Shown: positions 23,253 through 23,275 of the stretch, one piece after another
How positions within the stretch are numbered: position 1 is the stretch's first letter
How the letters are laid out: each line of letters opens with the position of its first letter
Origin: Lachnospiraceae bacterium UBA1721
GTDB taxonomy: Bacteria > Bacillota > Clostridia > Lachnospirales > Lachnospiraceae
NCBI GenBank assembly: GCA_002317155.1
Contig: DCIR01000043.1
Location: 33,099 to 56,373 of the forward strand
DNA length: 23,275 nt
Direction of reading: 5' to 3'
The notes under the pieces: model-generated
What the model was told of the DNA's origin: nothing
What the model saw: the letters and a program-made list of their open reading frames with translations, nothing else
Databases searched by the model: none
Program-made: the position numbers and the translations under genes

Positions 23253-23275
23253 TTAAACGATCTCTACGTCAACTC
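23253..23275 (-). CDS. Probable C-terminus of KH-domain RNA-binding protein (KhpA/YlqC), partial
   Basis: Only the last seven or so codons are in the window: an open frame reading V-D-V-E-I-V and then TAA (stop at 23255-23253). In Firmicutes rimM is usually preceded by rpsP and a small KH-domain gene, whose product commonly ends with a similar acidic/hydrophobic strand. The call rests mainly on that synteny. Confidence 0.35.

Noticed and set aside
1..23275. Mobile elements, CRISPR arrays, toxin-antitoxin or phage-defence genes
   Set aside because: No transposase, integrase, regularly spaced palindromic repeats or defence-type domain was found; the window is ordinary core chromosome, and the MutS-like and YraN-like nuclease genes alone do not make a defence system.

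Overview
This window looks like the core chromosome of a low-GC, Gram-positive Clostridia member, most likely Lachnospiraceae (Butyrivibrio/Pseudobutyrivibrio-like). The grounds are the gene families, AT-rich intergenic DNA, GGAG-type ribosome sites, and two gene blocks whose order is typical of Firmicutes: rimM-trmD-rplS-rbgA-rnhB-ylqG-ylqH-yraN and DUF512-der-plsY-gpsA. The genus is inference. Nearly all genes are on the minus strand, so transcription mostly runs from high to low coordinates. I see no insertion sequence, prophage, CRISPR array, rRNA or tRNA gene.

Reading in transcription order from the right edge: a probable KhpA C-terminus, rimM and trmD lead into rplS, which has its own promoter and a strong terminator. 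A second promoter then drives lepB-rbgA-lepB-rnhB-ylqG-ylqH-yraN and probably the response regulator and histidine kinase that follow (20671 to 12122). This block handles ribosome and tRNA maturation, protein export, RNA/DNA hybrid removal and envelope sensing. A bidirectional terminator at 12030-12060 separates it from prs, the only confident plus-strand gene (10836-12026), which has an elaborate structured leader.

Divergent from prs is DUF512-der-plsY-gpsA (10677 to 6173), covering a radical-SAM protein, ribosome assembly and glycerolipid synthesis. A MoxR ATPase/VWA pair follows (6083 to 4066). Last comes tyrS-punA-cdd-mutS-like (3857 to the left edge), joining tyrosyl-tRNA charging, purine and pyrimidine nucleoside salvage, and a membrane-anchored MutS homologue cut by the window edge.

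The most notable features are a TrmD fused to a C-terminal GNAT acetyltransferase; a prs leader with competing pairings and a duplicated ribosome-site segment; a divergent, enlarged PRPP synthetase; an ~18-bp iteron-like repeat in front of tyrS; a probable near-leaderless lepB; and a cytidine deaminase with an internal insertion. Several start codons were moved downstream from the longest open frame because a good ribosome site sits in front of an internal ATG. No gene-free stretch exceeds 300 bases; the longest, about 208 bases in front of tyrS, holds the repeat and a weak promoter.
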